Numbered from the stretch's first letter, positions 8,656-18,720 are shown. The stretch: 64,000 bases of DNA from Gemmatimonadota bacterium (GCA_003222085.1 QHUK01000003.1:91517-155516), one strand, 5' to 3'. Translations and numbers: made by a program. The notes: generated by a model not told the origin, from the letters alone.

Positions 8656-10172
8656 TGGCCGAGCCGACCCGGACACCCGAAGACAAGCTGCCCGCTCCCG
8701 CGGCTCCGGAGGAGACGCTGCCGTGGCTCGAGGAGCTGCCGCCCCGGAAGATCGTGGCGGAGCTGGACCGCTACATCGTGGGCCAGGAGGTGGCGAAGAA
8801 GGCCGTCGCGATCGCGGTGCGCAACCGCTGGCGTCGCTCGCAGGCGCCGGAGGACATCCGCGACGAGATCCTCCCGAACAACATCATCATGATCGGCCCC
8901 ACCGGGGTGGGGAAGACCGAGATCGCGCGCCGGCTGGCGCGCCTCGCGGGCGCGCCGTTCCTGAAGGTCGAGGCGTCCAAGTTCACCGAGGTCGGCTACG
9001 TGGGCCGCGACGTCGAGTCCATGGTGCGCGAGCTCGTGGACGTGGCGATCAACATGGTGCGCACCGAGCGCGAGGACGACGTCTATCCCCAGGCCGAAGC
9101 GCGCGCGGAAGAGCGCCTGCTGGATCTGCTGCTTCCCCCCACGCCGACACCGCCCCTCCCGTCCCCCGCCTCCCGGCCGGGAGCCGGGAGTCGGGAGGCG
9201 GGAGAGAATCCGCCCTTGTTCGTCGTCTCGTCCAAGGGCGATGTGACGCCCAAGGCGGCGGAGGGGGACGTCGAGGCTCAGGAGCGCCGCCGCCGCACCC
9301 GCGAAAAGCTGCGCCAGCAGCTCAAGGAAGGGAAGCTCGAGGAGCGCGAGGTCGAAATCGAGGTGCAGCAGCAGGGCTTCCCCGGGCTCGAGATGATGCA
9401 GCCCCCGCAGGGCATGGAGGGCACGGACGTCAACTTCACCGAGCTGCTGCAGGAAATGCTGCCGAAGAAAAAGAAGCGCCGCACCGTGCACCTGCACGAG
9501 GCCCGGCGCATCCTGATCGACGAGGAGCTGAAGAAGCTCGTCGACATGGACGACGTGGTGAACGAGTCGCTCGACCGCGTCGAGAACCACGGCGTGATCT
9601 TCATCGATGAGATCGACAAGATCGCGGGGGAGCGGGGCACCGTCGGGCCTGACGTCTCGCGCGAGGGCGTGCAGCGCGACCTGCTGCCGATCGTCGAAGG
9701 CTCGACCGTGCAGACGCGCTACGGGTACGTGCGCACCGACCACATCCTGTTCATCGCGGCCGGCGCGTTCCACGTCTCCAAACCCTCGGACCTGATCCCC
9801 GAGCTCCAGGGACGCTTCCCGATCCGCGTCGAGCTGCAGCCGCTCACCGAAGCGGACTTCGTCCGCATCATGACCGAGCCCGAGAACGCCCTCACCAAGC
9901 AGTACGCCGCGCTGTGCGCGGCCGAAGGGGCGACTCTCGAGTTCACGGACGACGGCATCAAGGAGATCGCCCGTATCGCCGCTAAGGCCAACGAGCGCAT
10001 GGAGAACATCGGCGCCCGGCGGCTCCACACCGTCATGACCACGCTGCTCGAAGACGTCTTGTTCGACCTCCCCGAGCTGGCGGAGAAGCGCATCAACTTC
10101 GACGCCGACAAGGTGCGCGCGCGGCTCGGCAAGATCGTGGATGACGAGGACCTCCGCCGCTACATCCTGTAG
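8655..10172 (+). CDS. hslU: ATP-dependent protease ATPase subunit HslU
   Basis: HslU is the AAA+ unfoldase that feeds HslV. Walker A is [15 protein letters not shown], the pore loop is GYVG in [12 protein letters not shown], Walker B is [10 protein letters not shown], and the sensor/C-terminal helix ends RRYIL, which docks into HslV. The protein has 505 residues, against about 440 to 470 normally. Part of the excess is a heptamer repeat array (9156-9206) translated as a Pro/Ser/Gly-rich stretch around residues 168-184. This lies in the intermediate (I) domain, the least conserved and surface-exposed part. The downstream lipoprotein frame begins inside its last 32 bases. Confidence 0.96.
   Translation: MAEPTRTPEDKLPAPAAPEETLPWLEELPPRKIVAELDRYIVGQEVAKKAVAIAVRNRWRRSQAPEDIRDEILPNNIIMIGPTGVGKTEIARRLARLAGAPFLKVEASKFTEVGYVGRDVESMVRELVDVAINMVRTEREDDVYPQAEARAEERLLDLLLPPTPTPPLPSPASRPGAGSREAGENPPLFVVSSKGDVTPKAAEGDVEAQERRRRTREKLRQQLKEGKLEEREVEIEVQQQGFPGLEMMQPPQGMEGTDVNFTELLQEMLPKKKKRRTVHLHEARRILIDEELKKLVDMDDVVNESLDRVENHGVIFIDEIDKIAGERGTVGPDVSREGVQRDLLPIVEGSTVQTRYGYVRTDHILFIAAGAFHVSKPSDLIPELQGRFPIRVELQPLTEADFVRIMTEPENALTKQYAALCAAEGATLEFTDDGIKEIARIAAKANERMENIGARRLHTVMTTLLEDVLFDLPELAEKRINFDADKVRARLGKIVDDEDLRRYIL
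9156..9206. repeat. Heptamer array inside hslU, forward and reverse words
   Basis: Three minus-sense heptamers (CTCCCGT, CCCCCGC, CTCCCGG, 9156-9176) are followed by four plus-sense heptamers (GGGAGCC, GGGAGTC, GGGAGGC, GGGAGAG, 9179-9206), all in exact 7-base phase. CCCGCCTCCCG (9165-9175) pairs perfectly with 9192-9202. The frame of hslU is kept. Confidence 0.85.
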
Positions 10173-11115
10173 GAATCCCGTAGTTGCCGTTGCCCTCTTG
10201 GGGGTGGCTTGCGCTCACCCTTCTGAGGCGCCTCGGTGGGCGCGCCTCGGCTCGTCCTGTCCGGCCGACGCGCCCGTGGTCGAAGTGCCGGCCACCCTGC
10301 GGGACTCGGTCCGCCTGCTCTGGCGTGGCCACGAGACCGACGACGACCGCTGGGCCGAAGCGGCACGCGACGTCCCGGGCGGTTTCGCGGGCAAGATGCT
10401 CGAGGGCGGGCTCGTGGTGTTCCTGGTCGATACGATGCAGCGTGAGGCGGCCCTCGCCGCCCTGGCGGCACGCAATGGCCTGGAGGGCAGGGACCCCAAA
10501 CGCGTACGCGTGCGGAAGGTGCGCTGGGACTTCGCCCAGCTCCTCGACTGGTACCACTACCTGGGCCTCCACGTTTGGAGCGATTCCGGCGTGGTCGAGA
10601 GCGACATCGACGAGGAACACAACCGGATCACCTACGGCGTGATGGGCGAGTCCGGACGCCGCCGCGTGGAGCGGCGCCTGGCCCGGTTGCGTCCGCCTCC
10701 CCCTTGCTTCCTGGTGGCGATCGAGGTCGTCGGACCGCCTCCCGAAAAGGCCGTGGCGCACGTGCCGGCCCGGCTCGGCCGCGACACGTCGCGGATCATT
10801 CTGCCCGACACGGTGCGCCGCGACAGCGAGTTCCAGATGACGGTGACGACCTTTGGCGGCGGTTGCATCCGAGAGACGGCCGAGACCAGGGTCTCCGTGC
10901 ACGGCCTCCGCGCTCGCGTCTCCTTCTATCACATACGTCGCAACCTGACCGCAGTCTGTACCAGCGATCTGATCGAGTTCCGCCAGACCGTGAAGTTGCG
11001 TTTCGCCAAGGCCGGTGTCGCGACGATCGAGGTGCGCGGCGTCAGCAACGGGCTCGACTTCGGCGACACGAAACCTCAGTGGGTGGTAGTCGAGCGTCAC
11101 GTGGTGGTCCGGTGA
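10141..11115 (+). CDS. Probable lipoprotein of unknown function
   Basis: The 324-residue product begins [20 protein letters not shown] and continues GVACAHP: a positively charged n-region, a hydrophobic stretch and a lipobox (LGVAC) around Cys24, predicting a lipoprotein. The start ATG lies inside hslU and overlaps it by 32 bases; no other start preserves the signal sequence. The mature part has no motif I know. It contains acidic DDDRW and EEHNRITYG phrases and a late GGGCIRET plus [11 protein letters not shown]ys pair that might form a disulfide. It ends before a 100-base structured intergenic region and is probably last in the aroC-hslU transcript. I am confident it is coding, but the role is unknown. 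Confidence 0.75.
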   Translation: MTRTSAATSCRNPVVAVALLGVACAHPSEAPRWARLGSSCPADAPVVEVPATLRDSVRLLWRGHETDDDRWAEAARDVPGGFAGKMLEGGLVVFLVDTMQREAALAALAARNGLEGRDPKRVRVRKVRWDFAQLLDWYHYLGLHVWSDSGVVESDIDEEHNRITYGVMGESGRRRVERRLARLRPPPPCFLVAIEVVGPPPEKAVAHVPARLGRDTSRIILPDTVRRDSEFQMTVTTFGGGCIRETAETRVSVHGLRARVSFYHIRRNLTAVCTSDLIEFRQTVKLRFAKAGVATIEVRGVSNGLDFGDTKPQWVVVERHVVVR

Positions 11116-11136
11116 TGGAGGACGCCGCCGCGCGAT

Positions 11137-11233
11137 GAGTCGCGAGTGAACTCGCGGCTCGGCGCCTGCCCGTAAACGGGCCTACTGGCCGCTCTCAGCG
11201 GCAGGGCCGAGCCGCGGCTCTCAGCCGCGACTC
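11137..11233. repeat. Multi-stem palindromic element between the hslU and argF transcripts
   Basis: An outer stem GAGTCGCG (11137-11144) pairs with 11226-11233. An inner 11-base stem CGCGGCTCGGC (11153-11163) pairs with 11206-11216. Inside these lie hairpins GCCCG-TAAA-CGGGC and GCCGCT-CTC-AGCGGC. Alternative hairpins CGCGAGT-GA-ACTCGCG (11141-11156) and CGCGGCT-CTC-AGCCGCG (11213-11229) compete with these. It could act as a terminator for the upstream genes or be a mobile palindromic element; no T run follows. Confidence 0.7.
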
Positions 11234-11281
11234 TTCGAGCGACAGAATTAAAAGACCTTTAGAGTTTCCCTGACCCGCCGC

Positions 11282-11310
11282 TTGTCGCGCCCCTCCCGGA
11301 CAGCTACAAT
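11282..11310 (+). promoter_or_regulatory. Sigma70-type promoter for argF
   Basis: TTGTCG (11282-11287) and TACAAT (11305-11310) are separated by 17 bases. The expected transcript would start near 11317, about 40 bases before the argF ATG. Confidence 0.7.
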
Positions 11311-11355
11311 TAGCAGCCCGATACTGTCATTTTGACTCGCCCCCTCAGGGTTTCG

Positions 11356-12258
11356 ATGGCTAAACGCGACTTCCTCGCCGTCTCCGACCTCACCCGGGAC
11401 GAGATCCTGCGCCTGTTCGACCTCGCCGGGCGGATCAAGTCGGGGGCCTACCGGGAGGCGCCTCTCGCTGGCAAGACGCTCGCGATGATCTTCGCCAAGT
11501 CGAGCACCCGGACACGCGTGTCGTTCGAAGTGGGCGCCTACCAGCTCGGCGGCCAGGCGCTGTTCCTCTCGTCCCGCGACATCCACCTCGGCCGGGGAGA
11601 GCCGATCCCCGACACGGCGCGCGTGCTGTCACGCTACGTCGACGGAATCATGATCCGCACTTTCGACCACGGGGAGGTGGAAGAGCTGGCGCGGCACGCC
11701 ACGATCCCGGTGATCAACGGCCTCACCGATCTGTCGCATCCCTGCCAGGTGCTCGCCGACCTGTTCACCGTGCGGGAGGCGCTGAGCACGTGGGAGGGGA
11801 AGCGGATCGCCTGGGTGGGCGACGGCAACAACATGGCCAACAGCTGGATCGAAGCGGCGCAGGTGCTGGGGTTCGAGCTGCGGCTCGCTTGCCCGGAAGG
11901 CTATGAGCCGAGCCGCGCGATTTTCGAGCGGGCGCTGGCGGCCGGCGCCTGCCTGTCCATCACGGAGGCCCCCGAAGAAGCGGTGGAGGGCGCACACGTC
12001 GTGAGCACGGACGTGTGGGCGTCGATGGGTCAGGAGGAGGAGGCCGAGGCGCGGCGCAACGCGTTTCGAGGCTATACGGTCGACCCGGACTTGATGAAGC
12101 TCGCCGACCCGAAGGCCATTTTCCTGCACTGCCTCCCCGCCCACCGTGGCGAGGAGGTCACGGCCGACGTGATCGAGGGCCCGCAGTCGCGCGTGTGGGA
12201 CGAGGCCGAGAACCGGCTGCACGTGCAAAAGGCGCTGTTGGCGACGCTGATGGGCTGA
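11356..12258 (+). CDS. argF: Ornithine carbamoyltransferase
   Basis: This enzyme makes citrulline from ornithine and carbamoyl phosphate in arginine synthesis. The 300-residue product has the carbamoyl-phosphate loop SSTRTRVSFEVG, HPCQVLADLFT, the ornithine-binding DVWASMGQE and the catalytic HCLPAHRGEE. The SMG loop favours ornithine over aspartate or N-acetylornithine as substrate. I chose ATG 11356; a TTG at 11332 would add eight residues and lies close to the predicted transcription start. The gene stands directly behind a good promoter and abuts gcvT with no gap, so the two are likely co-transcribed. No other arginine genes are in the window. Confidence 0.95.
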   Translation: MAKRDFLAVSDLTRDEILRLFDLAGRIKSGAYREAPLAGKTLAMIFAKSSTRTRVSFEVGAYQLGGQALFLSSRDIHLGRGEPIPDTARVLSRYVDGIMIRTFDHGEVEELARHATIPVINGLTDLSHPCQVLADLFTVREALSTWEGKRIAWVGDGNNMANSWIEAAQVLGFELRLACPEGYEPSRAIFERALAAGACLSITEAPEEAVEGAHVVSTDVWASMGQEEEAEARRNAFRGYTVDPDLMKLADPKAIFLHCLPAHRGEEVTADVIEGPQSRVWDEAENRLHVQKALLATLMG

Positions 12259-13350
12259 ATGAAGCACACCCCGCTGCACCAGATCCACCTCGCGCTCGGC
12301 GCCAAGCTGGTGCCGTTCGGCGGCTACGAGATGCCGGTCAGCTATCCGGCGGGGATCGCGGCCGAGCACCGCGCCGTGCGCGAGCACGTGGGGGTGTTCG
12401 ACGTCTCGCACATGGGCGAGTTCGAGGTCAGCGGCCCGGACCGGAACGCGTTCGTGCAACGTGTAACGTGTAACGATGTCGGCGCCCTGAAGCCCGGCCA
12501 GGCGCAATACTCGGCTATTCTCACCGACCAGGGCACCTTCGTGGACGATTGTCTGGTGTACCGCTTCGAGGACCGGCTGATGCTGGTCGTGAACGCGGCC
12601 AACATCGCGGCCGACTGGGCGCACATCGTGGCGCAGAAGCGGGGCGCGAACGTGCGGCTGCGCGACATCTCGGACGCCACCGCCTTGCTCGCCGTGCAGG
12701 GCCCGGAGGCCGAGACGCTGGTCGCGCCGCTCACGCCCGTCGGTGTGGCGATGATCCCCTACTATCACTTCGCCGAGGGGAAGGTGGCGGGCGCGCAGTG
12801 CTTCATCTCGCGGACCGGGTACACGGGGGAGGATGGGTTCGAGCTGTACTGTCGCGCGGCGGACGCGGAGACGCTGTGGCACGCGCTTGTGGGGCCTGGG
12901 CGCGCCGAGCCATGCGGGCTCGGGGCACGCGACACGCTGCGGCTCGAGGCGGGCTACCCCCTCTACGGCAGCGACATCGACGCCGGAGTGACGCCGTACG
13001 AGGCGGGACTGGGATGGATCGTGAAGCTCGAGAAGGGAGCCAATTTCACCGGGCTCGCGGCGCTGAAACAGCAGAAGCTCGCGGGCCTGAAGCGCCGGCT
13101 CGTGGGCTTCAAGGTGACCGAGCCGAAAGTCGTCGCCCGGCACGGCTACGGCGTGTACCTGGACGGCCCCCAAGTGGACGTCGTGCGCAGCGGCACCGTG
13201 ACGCCGACGGTGAACTGCGCGATCGGGATGACCTATCTCCCCGCCGCCGAGGCCAAGCCGGGCACGGGGTTCACGATCGACGTGCGCGGCAAGCGGGCGG
13301 GGGCGGAGGTCGTGGCGCTCCCCTTCGTGCGCAGGAGAACCAAGAAATAG
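12259..13350 (+). CDS. gcvT: Glycine cleavage system T protein (aminomethyltransferase)
   Basis: The T protein transfers the methylene group from H-protein-bound aminomethyl to tetrahydrofolate. The 363-residue protein shows the typical start KHTPLHQIHLALGAKLVPFG, then VFDVSHMGEFEVSGPD, TNDV-like VTCNDVGAL, SRTGYTGEDGFELY, and RDTLRLEAGYPLYG with the folate-binding region, ending in the GcvT C-domain. The start directly follows the argF stop. The conserved QRVTCNDV is encoded by CAACGTG/TAACGTG heptamers (12457 on), the same word that forms a noncoding array at 13874. The other gcv genes are elsewhere. Confidence 0.96.
   Translation: MKHTPLHQIHLALGAKLVPFGGYEMPVSYPAGIAAEHRAVREHVGVFDVSHMGEFEVSGPDRNAFVQRVTCNDVGALKPGQAQYSAILTDQGTFVDDCLVYRFEDRLMLVVNAANIAADWAHIVAQKRGANVRLRDISDATALLAVQGPEAETLVAPLTPVGVAMIPYYHFAEGKVAGAQCFISRTGYTGEDGFELYCRAADAETLWHALVGPGRAEPCGLGARDTLRLEAGYPLYGSDIDAGVTPYEAGLGWIVKLEKGANFTGLAALKQQKLAGLKRRLVGFKVTEPKVVARHGYGVYLDGPQVDVVRSGTVTPTVNCAIGMTYLPAAEAKPGTGFTIDVRGKRAGAEVVALPFVRRRTKK
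12457..12477 (+). repeat. (C/T)AACGTG heptamers within gcvT
   Basis: CAACGTG, TAACGTG and TAACGAT follow in exact 7-base phase and encode the conserved QRVTCND segment. The word recurs four times at 13874-13901. Because the residues are conserved in the family, chance cannot be excluded here. Confidence 0.5.
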
Positions 13351-13355
13351 TTGAG

Positions 13356-13382
13356 GGAGGTTGGAGGAGGTTGGAGGAGGTT
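13356..13382 (+). repeat. Three GGAGGTT copies, 10 bases apart, ahead of the mog-type gene
   Basis: Copies start at 13356, 13366 and 13376. The last supplies the ribosome binding site for the ATG at 13384 (GGAGG ending 3 bases upstream). This decides the start over the TTG at 13351, which would translate the repeat. Confidence 0.8.
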
Positions 13383-13383
13383 G

Positions 13384-13866
13384 ATGCGGATCGGGATTCT
13401 GACAGTCAGTGACCTTGGTGCCTTGGGGCAGCGGGCCGACACGTCCGGCGACGCGATCGTCGAGTGGGCGGGAAGCCACGGCTACGAAGTGGTGGTGCGG
13501 AGCGTGGTGCCCGACGAGACCGACCGGATCGCGGGGAAGCTCGCGCGCTGGGCGGACTCCGGTGAGGTGGACGTGATCCTCACGACGGGGGGCACCGGGC
13601 TCACCGAGCGCGACGTGACGCCGGAGGCGACGGAGGCGGTGGTGGACCGGCTCGCGCCCGGGATCGCCGAGGCGCTGCGTGGCGCCGCCGCGCCCAAGTT
13701 CCCGCACGCCTGGCTCTCGCGGGGCGTGGCGGGCACTCGAGGGAAAACGCTGATCGTGAATCTCCCCGGCTCCCCCGGTGGCGTGACCGACGGGCTCGCC
13801 GTGCTGGAGGACCTGCTCGACCACGCGGTGGAGCTGGTGACAGGGGAACGGACGTCGCATGAGTAA
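13384..13866 (+). CDS. MogA/MoaB-type molybdopterin adenylyltransferase
   Basis: The family activates molybdopterin by adenylation before molybdenum insertion. The 160-residue protein starts [10 protein letters not shown] and has the diagnostic [17 protein letters not shown] and NLPGSPGGV, which bind the pterin and nucleotide. Size and motifs fit MogA or MoaB; these cannot be separated by eye. The ATG is supported by the GGAGG of the adjoining repeat. It lies 33 bases after gcvT and 38 bases before the sigma54 regulator. No other molybdenum cofactor genes are present, so the grouping with gcvT is positional, not metabolic. Confidence 0.88.
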   Translation: MRIGILTVSDLGALGQRADTSGDAIVEWAGSHGYEVVVRSVVPDETDRIAGKLARWADSGEVDVILTTGGTGLTERDVTPEATEAVVDRLAPGIAEALRGAAAPKFPHAWLSRGVAGTRGKTLIVNLPGSPGGVTDGLAVLEDLLDHAVELVTGERTSHE

Positions 13867-13873
13867 CCCCATG

Positions 13874-13901
13874 CAACGTGTAACGTGCAACGTGCAACGG
13901 G
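13874..13901 (+). repeat. (C/T)AACGTG heptamer array, four units
   Basis: CAACGTG, TAACGTG, CAACGTG and CAACGGG follow in exact 7-base phase in the gap between the mog-type gene and the sigma54 regulator, ending 3 bases before the regulator ATG. No Shine-Dalgarno sequence is visible there. Confidence 0.8.
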
Positions 13902-13904
13902 CTC

Positions 13905-15428
<1,524 letters not shown>

Positions 15429-15465
15429 ATCACGCTCCACCAAAGGGTTGTCGTCCGTGCCGCTA

Positions 15466-15494
15466 TTGACAGGCAGTGCCGCGGCGTCCATGTT
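15466..15494 (+). promoter_or_regulatory. Candidate sigma70 promoter for the iron-sulfur diguanylate cyclase
   Basis: A perfect TTGACA (15466-15471) and a weaker CATGTT (15489-15494) are 17 bases apart, 53 bases before the chosen GTG. I found no -24/-12 sigma54 element, so the neighbouring activator is not an obvious regulator. Confidence 0.5.
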
Positions 15495-15547
15495 ACGGCG
15501 CCCTTGCCACTCGTTCGGAGAGCCGCAACGCCCCGGCCGGCTGTCCC

Positions 15548-17248
15548 GTGGACTTTAAGATCAAACCCGACTCGTGCGTCGCCTGCATGGCCTGCGTACG
15601 AGTGTGTCCCGCCGATGCGGTGGCGGTCGAAGGCGCGATCGTGCGGATCGTGGACGAGGCGTGCACGCGCTGCGGGCTGTGCCTGCCGGCGTGCCCGCAC
15701 GACGCGATCGAGGCGCTGGGCGACGTGTCGCGCGCGCTCGAGCTGGCGCAGGCGGGCCGGGCGGCGCTGATCCTCTCGGTCGAGTGCGCCGTCCACTTCT
15801 ATCCCGCGACTCCCAATCAGGTGGTGAACGCCTGCTACGCGGCGGGATTCCGCTCGGTGCATCGCGGCGTGCTGGGCGACGAGCTGGTGGCGCACGAATA
15901 CCTGGCGCTCTGGGCCGATGGCGACTGGGGCACGATGATCCGCAGCACCTGCCCCGTCATCGTGGAGACGGTGCGGACGCAATACCCCGAGCTGATCCCC
16001 TACCTGGCGCCGGTGGCGACGCCGATCGCCGCCGAGGCGCGCTACCTGAAGCGGTTGTACGGAGCGGGCACGCCGATCGTGTACGCCGGCGTGTGCCTCA
16101 CGGAGGGCGGGCCGGACGTGGACGCGGCGATCACGTTCGAGGACCTGGAGGACGTGTTCCGGCGGCGCGGGGTCGTGGTCGCCAAGCAGGACGAGTACTT
16201 CACCCGCGTGCCGGAGGAGCGGCGACGGCACCTGAGCATGGCGGGCGGGTTGCCGCTCGAGGTGTTGCTCGAGGAGACGCAGGCGAGCCGCCGGTTCCGG
16301 AAGGTCCGCGGGCTCGGCGGCCTCGGGGCGATCGCGCGCGCGGTGGCGGTCGATCGCCTGGACCTGGGCTTCGTGGACATCCTGCCGTGCGAGGGGTGTC
16401 TCGACCACCCGCTGCTCGGACCGCGGGACGAGCTGTTCCGGCGGCGCGAGATCGTGGGGGCGACGGAGCCGGCGCGGTCGCGCGCGCCCGTCGTGGAGGA
16501 GGCGGTGGCGCGCGGGGTGCAGATCGCCGAGGCGTTCCCGATCTCCAGGAACGGCCACCGGCCGCAGGCGGAAGACGTCGACGCCATTCTGAAGGAGATC
16601 GGCCTCGCCCCGAACGGGAAGCCGTGGGATTGCGGCGCGTGCGGGTACCCGACGTGCCGGATGTTCGCGAACGCCGCGGCGCTGGGGCGGACCACGCTGC
16701 GGTCGTGCCCCCCCTACCTCGACAAGCAGGCCCGGCTGGCGCAGCTTCAAGCGGCCGTGGACGGGCTCACCGGGCTCGCCACGTACCGGGTGTTGCGTGA
16801 CCGCCTCGCCTCGGAGATGGCCCGGAGCGACCGCACCGGGGATCCCTTCGCGGTGCTGTTCGTGGACCTGGACAACTTCAAGAAGGTGAACGACGAGTTC
16901 GGCCACGAGGCGGGGAACGAGGTGCTGCGCGGGGCGGCGCGGGAGTGCGGGGCGCACATCCGCTCGACCGACTTGGCGGCGCGCTACGGGGGCGACGAGT
17001 TCGTGCTGGTGCTGGTGCGCACCCGGGTGGAGGGGGCGCTCGGCGTGGCGGACAAGGTGCGGGCCACCGTCGAGGGCATGGGACGGACCCTGGGTTACCC
17101 TGAGGGGCTGGTGACGGTGAGCGTCGGGGTGGCGGAGTTCGTGCCGGGCCGGGGTCCTGAGACGGAAGACGTGCTGGTGGCGGCCGACCGGGCGCTCTAC
17201 CGCGCCAAGGCCGCGGGGCGAAACCAGGTGGCGACGGGAGACCGCTGA
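15548..17248 (+). CDS. Ferredoxin / [FeFe]-hydrogenase-like sensor fused to a diguanylate cyclase
   Basis: A 566-residue cytoplasmic fusion. Two 4Fe-4S ferredoxin motifs come first (Cys10, 13, 16, 20 and Cys39, 42, 45, 49). Next is a domain resembling the C-terminal H-cluster domain of iron-only hydrogenases; it keeps RSTCP (Cys135) and CEGC (Cys281, Cys284) but not the full cluster-binding set, so it is probably not a hydrogenase. A Fes-type 4Fe-4S motif follows (Cys362, 365, 370, 387). The output is a GGDEF domain with an intact GGDEF at 481-485 and an RxxD inhibitory site (RSTD) five residues before it. I infer a redox or gas sensor that makes cyclic-di-GMP with product feedback. I chose GTG 15548 (MDFKIKPDSC); GTG 15476 would add 24 non-conserved residues. 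Confidence 0.9.
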   Translation: MDFKIKPDSCVACMACVRVCPADAVAVEGAIVRIVDEACTRCGLCLPACPHDAIEALGDVSRALELAQAGRAALILSVECAVHFYPATPNQVVNACYAAGFRSVHRGVLGDELVAHEYLALWADGDWGTMIRSTCPVIVETVRTQYPELIPYLAPVATPIAAEARYLKRLYGAGTPIVYAGVCLTEGGPDVDAAITFEDLEDVFRRRGVVVAKQDEYFTRVPEERRRHLSMAGGLPLEVLLEETQASRRFRKVRGLGGLGAIARAVAVDRLDLGFVDILPCEGCLDHPLLGPRDELFRRREIVGATEPARSRAPVVEEAVARGVQIAEAFPISRNGHRPQAEDVDAILKEIGLAPNGKPWDCGACGYPTCRMFANAAALGRTTLRSCPPYLDKQARLAQLQAAVDGLTGLATYRVLRDRLASEMARSDRTGDPFAVLFVDLDNFKKVNDEFGHEAGNEVLRGAARECGAHIRSTDLAARYGGDEFVLVLVRTRVEGALGVADKVRATVEGMGRTLGYPEGLVTVSVGVAEFVPGRGPETEDVLVAADRALYRAKAAGRNQVATGDR

Positions 17249-17250
17249 GC

Positions 17251-17985
17251 GTGACACCTTCCGATTCCGAAAGCGCGGAGGAGCGCGAGCCGCTGCCCCT
17301 GACGCCGCCTCCCCAGGCGCCCGATCCGTGGGGGGTGAAGCGCGCCGAGAACCTGATCTCGAGCCTCACGGGGGTGCTGTCGGCCCGGGTGGTGGTGACC
17401 CCGCTGGGCGAGGTGAGCGAGATCCACGTGCTCACCAGCAATGACCAGCAGGCGAAGCAGGTGGTCCGCAACATCGAGTCGGCGCTGATGGCGCAGCTCG
17501 GCCTGAAGATCGACCACCGCAAGATCAGCGTGGCGCAGACCGCCGACGTGCGGCCGATCGAGCAGATGCAGGAGGAGGCGGTGCGCACCCGCGCCAAGAA
17601 GCGGGTGGTGATCTTCCAGGGCATCGAGGTGCGGCCTTCGGAGCGGCCGCAGCGGGTGATCGTGCGGGTGAAGCTGTCCTTCGAGGGGAAGGAGGCGGAG
17701 GCGGAGGAGCAGGGGACCGACACGGTGCGGAACCGGGTGGAGGCGGCGGCGCGGGCGGCGTCGTTGTGCCTGGACGAGCTGCTGGCGGACAACTCGGTGG
17801 CGCTCGAGGGCGCTACGATCATCGACGCGTTCGACCGCAGGTTCGTGTTCGTCGCCGTGCACGGGCTGGGAGGGCGGGAGGCGCAGCTGCTCACGGGGAC
17901 GTGCGAGATCAGGGAAAGCACCGAGCGGAGCGCGGTGCTGGCGGTGCTGGATGCAACCAACCGATGGACTGACGCACGGCGGTAA
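17251..17985 (+). CDS. Conserved-looking cytoplasmic protein, function unknown
   Basis: The GTG start lies two bases after the diguanylate cyclase stop, so the two are almost certainly one operon. The 244-residue product opens with an acidic, Pro-rich tail, then a segment (RAENLISSLTGVLSARVVVT to HRKISVAQ) with an alternating strand and helix pattern. The second half has IVRVKLSFEGKEAEAEEQGT and AATRAASL-like helical phrases and ends with a predicted beta-rich part. There is no signal peptide or membrane segment. I do not recognise the family. The tight linkage suggests a partner or regulator of the cyclic-di-GMP enzyme, but that is inference only. Confidence 0.75.
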   Translation: MTPSDSESAEEREPLPLTPPPQAPDPWGVKRAENLISSLTGVLSARVVVTPLGEVSEIHVLTSNDQQAKQVVRNIESALMAQLGLKIDHRKISVAQTADVRPIEQMQEEAVRTRAKKRVVIFQGIEVRPSERPQRVIVRVKLSFEGKEAEAEEQGTDTVRNRVEAAARAASLCLDELLADNSVALEGATIIDAFDRRFVFVAVHGLGGREAQLLTGTCEIRESTERSAVLAVLDATNRWTDARR

Positions 17986-18120
17986 GACGTCGCTGACGCG
18001 GCAGTGACGTTCCTTCCAAGATATTGTAAATCAATAGTTTAGACAGCACACAAATCTGGTGTTGCACGCAGTCCACAAACCCCCTTGCGCACTTCCCATT
18101 TTCGCGTTATTTGGGGTTCT

Positions 18121-18720
18121 GTGAGTTTGCCAAAGCACAAGCGATACTGGGGTACGCAGCGCGTGGCGCGCGTCTGTCAGGTCTCCCCCGCGACGGTAGC
18201 GAACTGGATTGACCAGGGGCTGCTGAAGGGGCACAAGACACCGACGGGGCGGCGGCGTGTGGAGGCGGAGGACTTGACGGCGTTTTTGCGGTCGCACGAG
18301 ATGTCGGTGCCGCCCGAGCTCGAGGGGGGGAACGGGCACGACGTGGTGGTGGTGGTGGACGACGATCCGGGCTACCTGAAGGCGCTGGTGCTGACGATCG
18401 AGCGGTCGGATTTGGATGTGGAGGTGGTGGAGGCGGCGACGGGGGTGGACGCGCTGCTCGAGATCGGGCGGGTGCAGCCGTCGCTGATCGTGCTGGATTA
18501 CAGTCTGCCCGACCTGAACGCGCCGGAGGTGATCCGGCGGCTGCTCGAGCCGGGGCGGCGGCTGGACGCCGAGGTGATGGTGGTGACGGGGGGGATGCCG
18601 GATCAGGCGGCGGTGGCGCTGCGGCAGATGGGGGTGAAGGTGATTCTGAACAAGGCGGCGGGGATGCCGGCGGTGGTGGAGGCGATGGGGGAGGCGTTGC
18701 GGCGGCGCAAGGCGGCGTAG
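18121..18720 (+). CDS. Response regulator with N-terminal helix-turn-helix and C-terminal receiver
   Basis: A 199-residue protein with inverted domain order. Residues 9-57 (YWGTQRVARVCQVSPATVAN to LTAFLR) form a MerR/excisionase-like winged helix with the typical GLLKGHKTPTGRRRV wing. Residues 74-195 form a complete receiver domain: acidic triad DDD at 80-82, phosphoacceptor Asp126 in LIVLDYSLPDL, Thr156 and Lys178. Most response regulators place the receiver first. No histidine kinase is adjacent. I chose GTG 18121 over the upstream TTG at 18085, because MSLPKHKRYWGTQ begins just before the HTH. Its position between the GGDEF and HD-GYP genes suggests it belongs to the same signalling block. 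Confidence 0.88.
   Translation: MSLPKHKRYWGTQRVARVCQVSPATVANWIDQGLLKGHKTPTGRRRVEAEDLTAFLRSHEMSVPPELEGGNGHDVVVVVDDDPGYLKALVLTIERSDLDVEVVEAATGVDALLEIGRVQPSLIVLDYSLPDLNAPEVIRRLLEPGRRLDAEVMVVTGGMPDQAAVALRQMGVKVILNKAAGMPAVVEAMGEALRRRKAA

Noticed and set aside
11629..13890. 753-residue minus-strand frame
   Set aside because: It spans argF, gcvT and the mog-type gene, all clearly coded on the plus strand.
15548..17248. Functional [FeFe]-hydrogenase
   Set aside because: Most H-cluster-binding cysteines and the usual TSCCP and MPC motifs are missing, so only a hydrogenase-like sensor domain is claimed.
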